Source of the DNA: UBA4742 sp002403895
GTDB lineage: Bacteria > Actinomycetota > Acidimicrobiia > Acidimicrobiales > Acidimicrobilacustridaceae
Direction: 5' to 3'
NCBI GenBank assembly: GCA_036823295.1
Contig: DAISGD010000002.1
Location: 1-64,000 of the forward strand
Length of the DNA stretch: 64,000 nucleotides
Positions 33,737 to 41,710 of the stretch are shown here, one piece after another (the stretch's first letter is position 1; the number at the start of each line of letters is the position of its first letter). The notes under the pieces were generated by a model. That model saw nothing but the letters and a program-made list of their open reading frames with translations. It was not told the origin of the DNA and ran no database searches. The position numbers and the translations under genes are program-made.

Positions 33737-34116
33737 CCGACACCGTGAACGAACCGGAGCCGGACCCAGTCGAGCCGGCGCGGAGCGGTCCGAGTGCGGG
33801 CGCACCCGAGAGCGACGAGCTCGACTCCGCCGAATGTCGGCGCATCGGCGACATCAAGTGGCGTCAGCGGGTGCGAGTCCGGGGTCGCATCCGGGCCCTG
33901 CGGGTCCAGCCGTGGGAAGGTGGCGTAGCCACACTGGAGTGCACCCTGGTCGACGACACCGGCGGCCTGGTGGTCATCTTCATGGGTCGGCGCAAGCTGG
34001 GCGGGGTGAAGCTGGGCGCTCACATGGAAGTCGAGGGCAGGGTGCTCGAGAGCCGGGGCAAGCTGGCCATCATGAATCCCGCCTACACGCTGCTGCCCAC
34101 CCCCACCGGCGCCTGA
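33733..34116 (+). CDS. OB-fold nucleic-acid-binding domain protein
   Basis: A 127-residue protein with an acidic, disordered N-terminus (about 35 residues) and an OB fold: WRQRVRVRGRIRALRVQPWEGGVATLECTLVDDTGGLVVIFMGRRKLGGVKLGAHMEVEGRVLESRGKLAIMNPAYTLL. Similar short OB proteins accompany actinobacterial APC or Trk potassium genes. Its GTG overlaps the transporter stop by four bases, so the pair is coupled. Its last 34 bases overlap the end of the GT87 gene on the other strand. Confidence 0.88.
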   Translation: MTDTVNEPEPDPVEPARSGPSAGAPESDELDSAECRRIGDIKWRQRVRVRGRIRALRVQPWEGGVATLECTLVDDTGGLVVIFMGRRKLGGVKLGAHMEVEGRVLESRGKLAIMNPAYTLLPTPTGA

Positions 34117-35348
34117 TTCGCGGTCGTCGGCGGCTCGATCGGCCGGCGATGGGGCAAGAACAGCACGAGGGCCAGCGTCAGCAGGCCGACGGAGTTCTCC
34201 AGCAGCCATCCCACCACGAAGGTCGGGCCGTCGCGGTCGACGAGGTGGATCCCGATGTACGGGAGGCTGGTGGTGATGAGCAGGGCGACCGCCGCCGCCA
34301 CCAGCACGCGGGTGCGGTTACGACCGTCGTCGACCAGCACCGCCAGCGCCGGCAGGACCCACACGAAGTGGTGGAACCAGGAGATGGGTGAAACCAGGCA
34401 CCCCATCAGCCCGGTGATGGCCAGCGCGGCCAGCACATCACCGTCGTCGTAGGCCCGACGCACCCGCACGAAGCCCCACGCGATCACGCCTGCGACCACG
34501 AGCAGCCAGACCGCTCCGACCCAGCGCTCGTCGACCGTTCGTTGCACCATACCCAGCAGCGACTGGTTGGAGTAGTAGCGGCTGTCGCCGATCCGGTTGC
34601 TCTCGTAGAGGGTCTTGGTCCAATAGGTCCACGACGACGACGGCGCCAGGGCGAAGGCGACGAGGATGCACACGACCGTGCTGGCCATGGCGGTGAACGC
34701 GGCCCGCCACTGCCGGGTGACCAGGAAGTAGCCGACGAAGATGCCCGGCACCAGCTTGACGGCGGCGGCCACACCGACCAGGACCCCGCGAGGCAAGCGG
34801 GTCAAGCCGAGGCCATCGATCAGGACGAGGGCCAACAGCACCAGGTTGATCTGCCCCCAGTCCAACGTGTCGTTGACGGGCCGGACCCAGAACATCACCG
34901 CGGTCAGGGTCAGCACCGTCATCGGCCGCGCCCAGCGCGGCACCCGGGCCAGGGCCGGACGGAACAGCACTCGCAGAACGAAGGCCAGGACGGCGATGTT
35001 CACCAGGAAGAAGCCGAACAGAATCACCTTGGGGGGCAAGACGGCGAACACGACGCTCAGCACGGCGGCGAACGGCGGGTAGGTGAACGGCAACGTCCGG
35101 GGACCGGTCGCATACAGAGCCCGGCCGTCGAGCAGGCGACGGCCGGCCGCCCGGTAGACGTTCAGGTCCGGGTACTCGAACACCGCGTGGCCCAGCGGGC
35201 GGAAGTGCAGGAACACCACCACTGACGTCACCACGGCCACCGCCCCGGCGGCGGCGCCCAGGAGCACGGCGCGCCGATCGTGTCTCGCCCCGGGCGGGAC
35301 GGCCGCGTCGGCGGCTTCGGGCGCGGGGGCCAGGGACGAGATCGCCAT
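34083..35348 (-). CDS. GT87-family polyprenol-linked glycosyltransferase (DUF2029)
   Basis: A 421-residue multi-spanning protein with about eleven helices and the GT87 pattern: FEYPDLNVYRAAGRRLLDGRALY near the first outer loop (catalytic Asp), LPFTYPPFAAVLSVVFAVLP, RPVNDTLDWGQINLVLLALVL, GVAAAVKLVPGIFVGYFLVTRQW, SLLGMVQRTV, and SPISWFHHFVWVLPAL. Family members transfer mannose from polyprenyl phosphate onto lipomannan or similar glycolipids. ATG at 35348 has GGGGA at good spacing; ATG at 35363 is the alternative. It overlaps tail-to-tail with the OB-fold gene. Confidence 0.9.
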   Translation of the reverse strand: MAISSLAPAPEAADAAVPPGARHDRRAVLLGAAAGAVAVVTSVVVFLHFRPLGHAVFEYPDLNVYRAAGRRLLDGRALYATGPRTLPFTYPPFAAVLSVVFAVLPPKVILFGFFLVNIAVLAFVLRVLFRPALARVPRWARPMTVLTLTAVMFWVRPVNDTLDWGQINLVLLALVLIDGLGLTRLPRGVLVGVAAAVKLVPGIFVGYFLVTRQWRAAFTAMASTVVCILVAFALAPSSSWTYWTKTLYESNRIGDSRYYSNQSLLGMVQRTVDERWVGAVWLLVVAGVIAWGFVRVRRAYDDGDVLAALAITGLMGCLVSPISWFHHFVWVLPALAVLVDDGRNRTRVLVAAAVALLITTSLPYIGIHLVDRDGPTFVVGWLLENSVGLLTLALVLFLPHRRPIEPPTTANQAPVGVGSSV

Positions 35349-35410
35349 GTCGTTCCCCAGCATGACCGATCCGGCCGCCTGAGGTGGATCAGACAGCCGT
35401 CGGACCCGCG

Positions 35411-36031
35411 TCAGCCGGGCGTGCCGGCCAGGCCGGCGGGACCTTCGTCGCCCGCGTCGGGCAGCGCGTTGAACCGGTTCATGGCCGCTTCCACGCCGTC
35501 CTCCCCGATCGCTTCGACCGCGTCGGCGGCTCGTTCCACCATGTCGGCCAGCAGGGAGCGCTCCGCTTTGCCCGGGCGCTTGAGCACGTGGTCGACGCCT
35601 TGTTCTTTCGACGGGGGCTTGCCGATCCCGATGCGGACCCGCACGAAGTCGTCGGTGTGCAGATGGGCCTTGATGGAGCGCAGTCCGTTGTGGCCGGCGA
35701 GGCCGCCACCCAGCTTCACCTTGAGGCGGCCGAGGGGCAGGTCCAGCTCGTCGTGGACGATCACCAGCGCGTGCAGGTCGTCGATGTCGTAGCGCCGCGC
35801 CAGTCGACCCACCGACTCACCCGACAGATTCACGAACGTCTGCGGTTCGGCCAGTGCGACGCGGCAACCACTGATGCGCACCTCGTCGGCCAGGGCCCGT
35901 TCCTTGCCCTTGCGGAGGCGCCCGCCGTGGCGGCGCGCCAGCAGGTCGACGACGTCGAAGCCCACGTTGTGGCGGGTGCCGATGTACTCGGCACCGGGAT
36001 TGCCCAGCCCGACCACCAGCAGGTCGGCCAT
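35411..36031 (-). CDS. pth: Peptidyl-tRNA hydrolase
   Basis: A 206-residue Pth enzyme that frees tRNA from stalled peptidyl-tRNA. Motifs: LLVVGLGNPGAEYIGTRHNVGFDVVD with catalytic H21, PQTFVNLSGESV, VIVHDELDLPLGRLKVKLGGGLAGHNGLRSI, and VRIGIGKPPSK. The C-terminus extends a little beyond the family (GDEGPAGLAGTPG). It begins 18 bases after the rplY stop, the conserved rplY-pth arrangement. Confidence 0.97.
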   Translation of the reverse strand: MADLLVVGLGNPGAEYIGTRHNVGFDVVDLLARRHGGRLRKGKERALADEVRISGCRVALAEPQTFVNLSGESVGRLARRYDIDDLHALVIVHDELDLPLGRLKVKLGGGLAGHNGLRSIKAHLHTDDFVRVRIGIGKPPSKEQGVDHVLKRPGKAERSLLADMVERAADAVEAIGEDGVEAAMNRFNALPDAGDEGPAGLAGTPG

Positions 36032-36049
36032 CAGACGGTGGTGCCGGCG

Positions 36050-36706
36050 CTACTCGCCGGCGTTGTCGGCGTCGGCGGTGTCGCTTTCACCCTCGGCGGC
36101 GGCCTCATCGCCCTCGGCGACCTCGCCTTCGGCGGGCTCGGGCTCGGCCTCGGCACGGGTGCCGCTGCCCAGGGCGATCTGCTCCTCGGGGTCGACCTCG
36201 GTGGTCACGCCGGCGGGCAGGGTCAGATCGGCGACACGGATGGCGCCGCCGATCACGAGATCGGTGATGTCGGCCTCGAACTGGGACGGGATCGACCCGG
36301 GGCGGGCGCTGACGGTGAGGGCGTGGAGGAGTTGCTCGACGACGCCCTGGGCGTTGTCGACCTCCTTGGCCTCACCGATGAGCACGATCGGGACATCGAC
36401 GATGATCGACACCTTGCGGTCCACCCGCAGGAAGTCCACATGCTCTACCGAGCGCCGCACGGCGTGGCGCTGGAGGTCCTTCACGATGGTGAGGTCCTCG
36501 TGGCCGTCCACCTCGAGGGTGATCAGGGCGTTGAGGCCCGCCTCGGTGTTGAGGGCGCGTCGCAGCTCCTTGCGGTCGACGACGACCGAAACCGGGTCCT
36601 GGTCAAGGCCGTAGACGACGCCCGGCACCTTGTCCTCGGCCCGCAGACGGCTGGAGGGGCGGGAGCCGGTGGTGCGACCGGTTTCGGCGATAAGGGTGAC
36701 ATCCAT
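36050..36706 (-). CDS. rplY: 50S ribosomal protein bL25 (Ctc-type, long form)
   Basis: A 218-residue 5S-rRNA-binding protein with the N-terminal L25 domain (MDVTLIAETGRTTGSRPSSRLRAEDKVPGVVYG, NALITLEVDGHEDLTIVKDLQRHAVRRSVEHVDFLRVD) and the TL5/Ctc C-domain (VDVPIVLIGEAKEVDNAQGVVEQLLHALTV). A disordered Glu/Ala-rich tail (AEAEPEPAEGEVAEGDEAAA) ends the chain, as in many actinobacteria. ATG at 36706 has GGAG upstream. The open frame continues 1.4 kb further upstream as a GC shadow over prs. Confidence 0.97.
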   Translation of the reverse strand: MDVTLIAETGRTTGSRPSSRLRAEDKVPGVVYGLDQDPVSVVVDRKELRRALNTEAGLNALITLEVDGHEDLTIVKDLQRHAVRRSVEHVDFLRVDRKVSIIVDVPIVLIGEAKEVDNAQGVVEQLLHALTVSARPGSIPSQFEADITDLVIGGAIRVADLTLPAGVTTEVDPEEQIALGSGTRAEAEPEPAEGEVAEGDEAAAEGESDTADADNAGE

Positions 36707-36849
36707 GCGACGGGCTCCTGCGGCAGGCACCCGACGGGCGCCACGAATCGATGCGGGTGGGAACAAACGACCCGTCATGCTACCGGGCGGCCCCTCCCGG
36801 GTGCGAGTCGACCAGCGGGAGCCCGTGGTGGCTCGGGTTTGACCTGGCC

Positions 36850-37830
36850 TCAGGCCTGGTTGGCGCCGCCGAAGATCTCGCTCACCGAGGTGTCTTCGAA
36901 CACGGCGTCGATGGCGGCGGCGATGATGCCAGCTACCGACAGGACCTCGATCTTGTCGATCTGCTTCTCGGGCGGCAGCGGCAGCGTGTTGGTGATGACG
37001 ACCTTCGAGATCACCGAGTTCTTGATGCGGTCGATGGCCGGGCCCGACAGCACCCCGTGAGTGGCCACCGCATAGACCTCGCGGGCACCGTGCTCGATGA
37101 GCTGCTCGGCCGCCGCGCACAGGGTGGCCGCCGTATCGATCATGTCGTCGATCAGGACGCACACCCGTCCGTCGACCTCGCCCACGACGTCGCGGGCCTC
37201 GACCGAGCTCTTCTCGCCCTTGACCCGCCGCTTGTGCACGATGGCCAGATCCGCGTGCAGCTTGTTGGCGTAGCGCTCGGCCACCTTCACCCGCCCGGCG
37301 TCGGGCGAGACGATGACGAGCCCCGGGCCCAACGTCTCCATGTAGTCCAACAGCACCGGCATGGCGGTGAGATGGTCCACCGGGCCGTCGAAGAAGCCTT
37401 GGATCTGGCCCGAGTGCAGGTCGACGCTGACCATGCGCTTGGCGCCGGCGGCCAGGAACAGGTCGGCCATGAGCTTGCCGGTGATGGGCTCGCGCCCCTC
37501 GGCCTTGCGGTCCTGGCGGCCATAGGCGTAGTAGGGACATACCACCGTGATGCGCTTGGCCGAGGCTCGCTTGGCGGCGTCGACCATGATGAGCTGTTCC
37601 ATGATGGCGTCGTTCAGCGACATCTCGTCGGTGTTGCTGTGGGTCTGGATGATGAAGACATCGGTCCCCCGCACCGACTCGCCGAACCGACAGTGGAGTT
37701 CGCCGTTGGCGAACGCAGCCAGGTTGGCGTCGCCCAATGTGACGTGCAGCCGTTCGGCGATCTCCTCCGCCAGCGGAAGGTTGGCCCGCCCCGACAGGAG
37801 GTGTAGCCGCTTCTTGGTGACGAGCTCCAT
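36850..37830 (-). CDS. prs: Ribose-phosphate pyrophosphokinase
   Basis: A 326-residue class I PRPP synthase supplying PRPP for nucleotide, His and Trp synthesis. Motifs: FANGELHCRFGESVRGTDVFIIQ, NDAIMEQLIMVDAAKRASAKRITVVCPYYAYGRQDRK, the divalent-cation site SVDLHSGQIQGFF, the flexible loop VHKRRVKGEKSS and the PRPP loop VLIDDMIDTAATL. It lies 15 bases after glmU; glmU-prs is a common actinobacterial operon. Confidence 0.98.
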   Translation of the reverse strand: MELVTKKRLHLLSGRANLPLAEEIAERLHVTLGDANLAAFANGELHCRFGESVRGTDVFIIQTHSNTDEMSLNDAIMEQLIMVDAAKRASAKRITVVCPYYAYGRQDRKAEGREPITGKLMADLFLAAGAKRMVSVDLHSGQIQGFFDGPVDHLTAMPVLLDYMETLGPGLVIVSPDAGRVKVAERYANKLHADLAIVHKRRVKGEKSSVEARDVVGEVDGRVCVLIDDMIDTAATLCAAAEQLIEHGAREVYAVATHGVLSGPAIDRIKNSVISKVVITNTLPLPPEKQIDKIEVLSVAGIIAAAIDAVFEDTSVSEIFGGANQA

Positions 37831-37845
37831 GTTCCCCTACTCCGC

Positions 37846-38955
37846 TCAGCGCCCGAGATCCTCGGTGTTCACCCCAGTGTAGAACGGGCCGGTCCGGGTG
37901 TCGGACGGGATATGGCTGCCCGGCTCGAGCACGGCGAAGGGACCGACCGTGGCCCGCTCGCCCACCTCGGCGTCGCGGCCGACGGTGAGCTCCACCACGG
38001 CTCCCGCCCCCACCACACAATCGACCAGCCGGGTGTCGGGTCCGAGCTCGGCGCCGGCACCGACCACGCACCGTCCCTGCAGGAGCGTGCCGGGGAAGAG
38101 CGTGACGTCGGTGGCCAGCTCGACGGTGGTGTCGATGTAGGTGCGGTCGGGGTCGAGCATGGTCACCCCGAGGCGGAGCCACCGTTCGTTGGTACGCCGC
38201 CGCAGCTCGGCTTCGGCCTGGGCCAGCTGGACCCGGTCGTTGACGCCCTGGGTCTCGCCGGCGTCGTCGGCCACCAGGGACACCACCGGGTAGCCGGCGT
38301 CGTGGAGCACCTCGATCACGTCGGTCAGGTAGTACTCACCCTGGGCGTTCTCCGGGTTCAACCGGCGCAGGGCGGGGGCCAGAACGCTGCGGCGGAAGCA
38401 GTAGATCGAGGTGTTGATCTCGTCGATCTCGCGCTCCTCGTCGGTGGCGTCAGCCTCCTCTACCACCTGGCGGACCCGGCCGTCCTTGCCCCGCACCACC
38501 CGGCCGTAGCCGGTGGGGTCCTCCATGCGGGCTGTCAGCAGGGTGCAGGCCGCTTCGGCCTCACGATGAGTGCGCACCAGGGCGGCGATGGTCTCGGGCC
38601 GCAGCAGCGGCGTGTCGCCCGGCAGGACGAGCACGTCGCCGTCGTCATCGAGATCGTCGTCGGTGAATCCGGTGAGCCCGACGCTGACCGCGTCGCCGGT
38701 TCCCCGCTGCACGCGCTGCTCGACGAACTCGAGCACGAGGTCTGGGGCCTCTTCCTGCAGCTTCTTGGTGACCCGCTCCGCACCGTGGCCCACCACGATG
38801 ACCGCCCGGCTCGGCTGGCATTGACCCAGGGCATCGAGCACGTGCAACAACATGGCCCGGCCACACAGCAGGTGGAGCGGCTTGGGTCGCACCGACCGCA
38901 TACGGGTGCCCTCTCCGGCGGCGAGCACGACGGCAGACAGCGGGCGGGTGGTCAT
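37846..38955 (-). CDS. glmU: GlmU-like UDP-GlcNAc pyrophosphorylase lacking the acetyltransferase domain
   Basis: A 369-residue protein. Residues 1-230 are a complete uridylyltransferase (LSAVVLAAGEGTRMRSVRPKPLHLLCG, GTGDAVSVGL, VLPGDTPLLRPETI, GYGRVVRGKDGRV, EINTSIYCFR, NAQGEYYLTDVI). A short left-handed beta-helix follows (DTTVELATDVTLFPGTLLQGRCVVGAGAELGPDTRL), but the chain stops at TGVNTEDLGR. The acetyltransferase part of normal GlmU (about 450-480 residues, with the catalytic His and the NIGAGTITCNYDG motif) is absent, and prs begins 15 bases later. ATG at 38955 was chosen. Acetylation of glucosamine-1-phosphate must be done by another protein. Confidence 0.9.
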   Translation of the reverse strand: MTTRPLSAVVLAAGEGTRMRSVRPKPLHLLCGRAMLLHVLDALGQCQPSRAVIVVGHGAERVTKKLQEEAPDLVLEFVEQRVQRGTGDAVSVGLTGFTDDDLDDDGDVLVLPGDTPLLRPETIAALVRTHREAEAACTLLTARMEDPTGYGRVVRGKDGRVRQVVEEADATDEEREIDEINTSIYCFRRSVLAPALRRLNPENAQGEYYLTDVIEVLHDAGYPVVSLVADDAGETQGVNDRVQLAQAEAELRRRTNERWLRLGVTMLDPDRTYIDTTVELATDVTLFPGTLLQGRCVVGAGAELGPDTRLVDCVVGAGAVVELTVGRDAEVGERATVGPFAVLEPGSHIPSDTRTGPFYTGVNTEDLGR

Positions 38956-38996
38956 GACCTCTAGTTCTAACGCGACCACTAAGGTTGGGCCACCGA

Positions 38997-39068
38997 TCGG
39001 GGATGATGTAATTGGCAACATACGTGGTTTTGGTCCACGAATTCGGGGTTCGAGTCCCTGTCCCCGAG
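38997..39068 (+). tRNA. tRNA-Gln (anticodon TTG)
   Basis: A complete 72-base cloverleaf: acceptor TCGGGGA/TCCCCGA, D stem ATGT/ACAT, anticodon stem CGTGG/CCACG with loop TTTTGGT (anticodon TTG), T stem CGGGG/CCCTG with loop TTCGAGT, and discriminator G. The 3' CCA is not encoded. It lies between divergent glmU and bS22. Confidence 0.95.
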
Positions 39069-39142
39069 CTCCACAATGATCGGAAGGCCTGACGGGGGCC
39101 GTTTCGCACCAACCGGCGAGGCCCGCTAGATTGCCCCCCGCC

Positions 39143-39244
39143 ATGGGTTCACTGATCAAAAAGCGCCGCAAGCGCATGCGCAAGAAGAAGCACAAGAAGA
39201 TGTTGAAGCGCACCCGCTTCCAGCGTCGAGCAGCCGGCAAGTAA
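39143..39244 (+). CDS. 30S ribosomal protein bS22-like (33 residues)
   Basis: A 33-residue, extremely basic protein (MGSLIKKRRKRMRKKKHKKM then LKRTRFQRRAAGK). It matches what I remember of mycobacterial bS22, also annotated as an AURKAIP1/COX24-domain protein, which binds the decoding region of the 30S subunit. Its size, composition and the motif KKRRKRMxKKKH are characteristic. It lies downstream of tRNA-Gln on the same strand, with only a weak ribosome site. Confidence 0.9.
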   Translation: MGSLIKKRRKRMRKKKHKKMLKRTRFQRRAAGK

Positions 39245-39296
39245 CCCGGTCGCACTGGTATTCCCACCGCTCCCCGCTCCCCCACCGTCCGTTCTG

Positions 39297-39333
39297 CTGG
39301 TTGAGACGGGCGCGCCCTCGGGGTCTCGACCAG
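39297..39333. repeat. REP-like palindromic hairpin
   Basis: CTGGTTGAGAC (39297-39307) pairs with GTCTCGACCAG (39323-39333), eleven pairs with one G-T wobble. The loop contains the palindrome GGGCGCGCCC. GGTTGAGA/TCTCGACC arms recall the dispersed REP elements of actinobacteria. It lies between bS22 and ispE and could also act as a terminator. Confidence 0.5.
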
Positions 39334-39351
39334 TTCTACGCTGAACGGCAC

Positions 39352-40143
39352 ATGCCTCTGCTTCCCGTCACGCTCGCCGCGCCGGCCAAGCTCACTCTGA
39401 GCTTGCGGGTGACGAGACGTCGCCCCGATGGCTTCCACGACATCGATGCAGAGATGGTCACCCTCGATCTGGCCGACGAGGTCGAGCTGCGGGCCACTGA
39501 GCGTGACTTGACCGACCGGGCTCCGTTCGAGGTGATCGACGCCCGCTCGGGCACGTCGCTGGACGTGGGTCCGTTGTCGACCAACCTGGTCACCCGCGCC
39601 CTGGAGATGGTCGGTCAGCGGGCCGGCGTGCGTGTCGTCAAGCGGATCCCACCCGGAGCGGGGCTGGGCGGGGGTTCGTCCGACGCGGCGGCGGTGTTGC
39701 GATGGGCGGGATGCACCGACCTCGAGGCGGCGGCGACACTGGGCGCCGATGTGCCGTTCTGCCTCGCCGGGGGACGAGCCCGGGTGCGGGGCCTCGGCGA
39801 GCGGGTGGAGCCCCTGGCCTTCGAGCCCAAGGTGCTGACCCTGTTGACGCCGCCGTTCGGCTGCTCGACGGTGGCCGTCTACCGGGCCTGGGACGACCTC
39901 GGCGGACCCACCGCCGAGCGCCCCACCGCCGAGCGCCCCAACGATCTGGAGCCCGCCGCGCTGGTGGTCGAGCCTCGCCTGGCCCAGTGGCGCGACCGGT
40001 TGGCGGCAGCCACCGGGCAGGTGCCCCGGCTGGCCGGCAGCGGGTCGACCTGGTTCGTGGAGGGATCGTTCCCCGGCGCCGAGCGCCTCGTCGTCCGCAC
40101 CACGCCGGCCCCCGAGACGACTGGTGGCGACACCACGGGCTGA
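39352..40143 (+). CDS. ispE: 4-diphosphocytidyl-2-C-methyl-D-erythritol kinase
   Basis: A 263-residue GHMP kinase of the MEP isoprenoid pathway. Visible are LAAPAKLTLSLRVTRRRPDGFHDIDAEMVTLDLAD, the ATP loop PPGAGLGGGSSDAAAVLR, GADVPFCLAGG, and LAGSGSTWFVEG. A small internal duplication (PTAERPTAERP) interrupts the C-terminal half. ATG at 39352 was chosen; TACGCT at 39337-39342 may be a -10 box giving a very short leader. In mycobacteria it follows rsmA on the same strand, but here the two are convergent with a 5-base gap. Confidence 0.95.
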   Translation: MPLLPVTLAAPAKLTLSLRVTRRRPDGFHDIDAEMVTLDLADEVELRATERDLTDRAPFEVIDARSGTSLDVGPLSTNLVTRALEMVGQRAGVRVVKRIPPGAGLGGGSSDAAAVLRWAGCTDLEAAATLGADVPFCLAGGRARVRGLGERVEPLAFEPKVLTLLTPPFGCSTVAVYRAWDDLGGPTAERPTAERPNDLEPAALVVEPRLAQWRDRLAAATGQVPRLAGSGSTWFVEGSFPGAERLVVRTTPAPETTGGDTTG

Positions 40144-40148
40144 CCGGC

Positions 40149-40973
40149 TCAGCTGGAAGGGGTTCGCACCGCGTCGGTGAGACGGCCCCAGTCCTCGATG
40201 GAGAGCTCCTCGGGGCGGGCGTCGGGGCGGATCCCTGCCTCCTCGAACGCCTTGGGCTCCACCAGGCCGGCAAGCGAGCGGCGCAGCATCTTGCGGCGCT
40301 GCCCGAACGCGGTCCGCACCAGGGCGAAAAGCCGCTCGGGGTCAGCGTCCACCGCCGGCGACGGCCGCCGGTCGATGCGCACCAGGGCGGACTCCACTCG
40401 GGGCTGGGGAAGAAAGACCGTCGGCGGCACCCGGCCCACCACCTGAGCGGTGGCCCAGTAGGCGACCTTGACCGAGGGGATGCCGTAGGCATCGTCGCCG
40501 GCACGGGCAGCCAGGCGCTCCCCAACCTCGCGCTGCACCATCACCAGCATCCGGGTGATGGCCGGCACGCCGTCGAGCAGGTCGCACACGAGGGGCGTGG
40601 CCACGTTGTAGGGCAGGTTGGCCACCAGGGACCACCGGTCGTGTCCCGCCAGGGTCCCGGACCAGTCGAGGGCGAGAGCGTCACCAGCCACCACCCGCAC
40701 CCCCCGCGGCTCGACGACCTCGCGCAGGGCGGGCAGCAGGTGGCGGTCGACCTCCACCGCCGTAACCTCGGCGCCGGCGTCGGCCAGACCCAGCGTCAAC
40801 GACCCCAGCCCGGCACCAATCTCGACCACCGGCTCGCCCGGCTGCACATCGGCCAGCCGCACGATGCGGCGGATGGTGTTGGGGTCGACCAGGAAGTTCT
40901 GGCCCAGGGCCCGACTGGGCGACAGCCCGTGGCGCTCGAGCAGCTCGATGGCCTCACGGCGGGTCAACGTCAC
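40149..40973 (-). CDS. rsmA: 16S rRNA (adenine1518/1519-N6) dimethyltransferase
   Basis: A 274-residue KsgA enzyme that dimethylates A1518 and A1519 of 16S rRNA. Motifs: SRALGQNFLVDPNTIRRIV, SAM loop VVEIGAGLGSLTLGL, VEVDRHLLPAL, VAGDALALDW, catalytic NLPYNVATPLV, and the C-terminal PPTVFLPQPRVESALVRIDRRP and FGQRRKMLRRSL. Full length. It follows the Rpf-like gene after 36 bases on the same strand, the conserved tatD-rpf-rsmA order. Confidence 0.97.
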   Translation of the reverse strand: MTLTRREAIELLERHGLSPSRALGQNFLVDPNTIRRIVRLADVQPGEPVVEIGAGLGSLTLGLADAGAEVTAVEVDRHLLPALREVVEPRGVRVVAGDALALDWSGTLAGHDRWSLVANLPYNVATPLVCDLLDGVPAITRMLVMVQREVGERLAARAGDDAYGIPSVKVAYWATAQVVGRVPPTVFLPQPRVESALVRIDRRPSPAVDADPERLFALVRTAFGQRRKMLRRSLAGLVEPKAFEEAGIRPDARPEELSIEDWGRLTDAVRTPSS

Positions 40974-41009
40974 CGGCTCAGCTTGCCTGATGCCGGCGAC
41001 TGGACCGGA

Positions 41010-41606
41010 TCAGGAGCAGGACCCGCCCCAGGGCTTGGCGCCCTGCCACGTGTACAGATCGAGGGCCATGGCGTCCTGGTCGGCGGGTGAGGCCTGGTCG
41101 GGCGGTACGCCCACCAGGTCAGGCCGGCCGGCGTGGCGGGCGGTCGAGTCCCAGGCCGACTGGGTGAACTGGTAGGCGCCGCGGTAGGTGCCGTCCGGCG
41201 ACACGGCGCGGTAGTCGCCGTGCGACTCGCGCTGGCGGACGCAGGCCAAGAAGGTGGCGGCGTCAGGCGAGGGCGACGGGGCCGCGACGGGGGTGACCAC
41301 CGGGGCCGGGGCCGCCGTGGCCTTCACCGGCGCCGTGGTGGTGGTCGCCGCGCGCTTCGAAGTGGTTGTGGTGGTGGTGGGTGCGGTCGTGCTCGTCGTC
41401 GGCGCGGCGACAGCGGGGGCGGGGGACGGCGCCGTCGTCGAGGTGGAGTCGGCGGGGGGCAGCGTCTCATCCGCGCTGGCCTGCTCGACGCGGAGCGACG
41501 GCGGCGTGCGGTTGGGCAGCAGCGCAGCAACGCCCAAGAGGACGGAGGCCGTCACCACGATCACACCAAACCAGACCCGACGGCGGTACGCCACGGCGTC
41601 ATTCAC
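41010..41606 (-). CDS. Resuscitation-promoting-factor-like transglycosylase
   Basis: A 198-residue cell-wall protein with an N-terminal membrane anchor (VWFGVIVVTASVLLGVAALL), a long Thr/Ala/Pro linker (TSTTAPSPAPAVAAP, TTTTTTSKRAATTTT), and a C-terminal lysozyme-like domain: FLACVRQRESHGDYRAVSPDGTYRGAYQFTQSAWDSTARHAG, ending WQGAKPWGGSC. Glu in RESHGDY is the likely catalytic acid. It occupies the rpfB position but is shorter, without the DUF348/G5 domains. GTG at 41606 follows AGGGAGG. Confidence 0.9.
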   Translation of the reverse strand: MNDAVAYRRRVWFGVIVVTASVLLGVAALLPNRTPPSLRVEQASADETLPPADSTSTTAPSPAPAVAAPTTSTTAPTTTTTTSKRAATTTTAPVKATAAPAPVVTPVAAPSPSPDAATFLACVRQRESHGDYRAVSPDGTYRGAYQFTQSAWDSTARHAGRPDLVGVPPDQASPADQDAMALDLYTWQGAKPWGGSCS

Positions 41607-41646
41607 GCGGAGTCCTCCCTCTCGAGCCCAGGACCGCAGAAGGGCC

Positions 41647-41676
41647 AACCTAGGGACCGTCGTAACCAGACTGCAA
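41647..41676 (-). promoter_or_regulatory. Promoter of the rpf-like gene
   Basis: On the minus strand TTGCAG (41676-41671), an 18-base spacer, and TAGGTT (41652-41647). The start would be near 41640, giving a leader of about 34 bases to GTG 41606. Confidence 0.5.
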
Positions 41677-41710
41677 CTTCCGTAACGAGAACGAGATGAG
41701 AAAATCGGGC

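Noticed and set aside
37832..37845. Frameshift hiding the missing GlmU C-terminus
   Set aside because: Only 14 bases separate the glmU stop from the prs start, and the DNA beyond is prs coding sequence. The missing 90-100 residues cannot be recovered in any frame.
36707..38182. N-terminal extension of the rplY frame by about 490 codons
   Set aside because: The extension overlaps prs and glmU in another frame and has shadow composition. The L25 domain starts at ATG 36706 with a good ribosome site.
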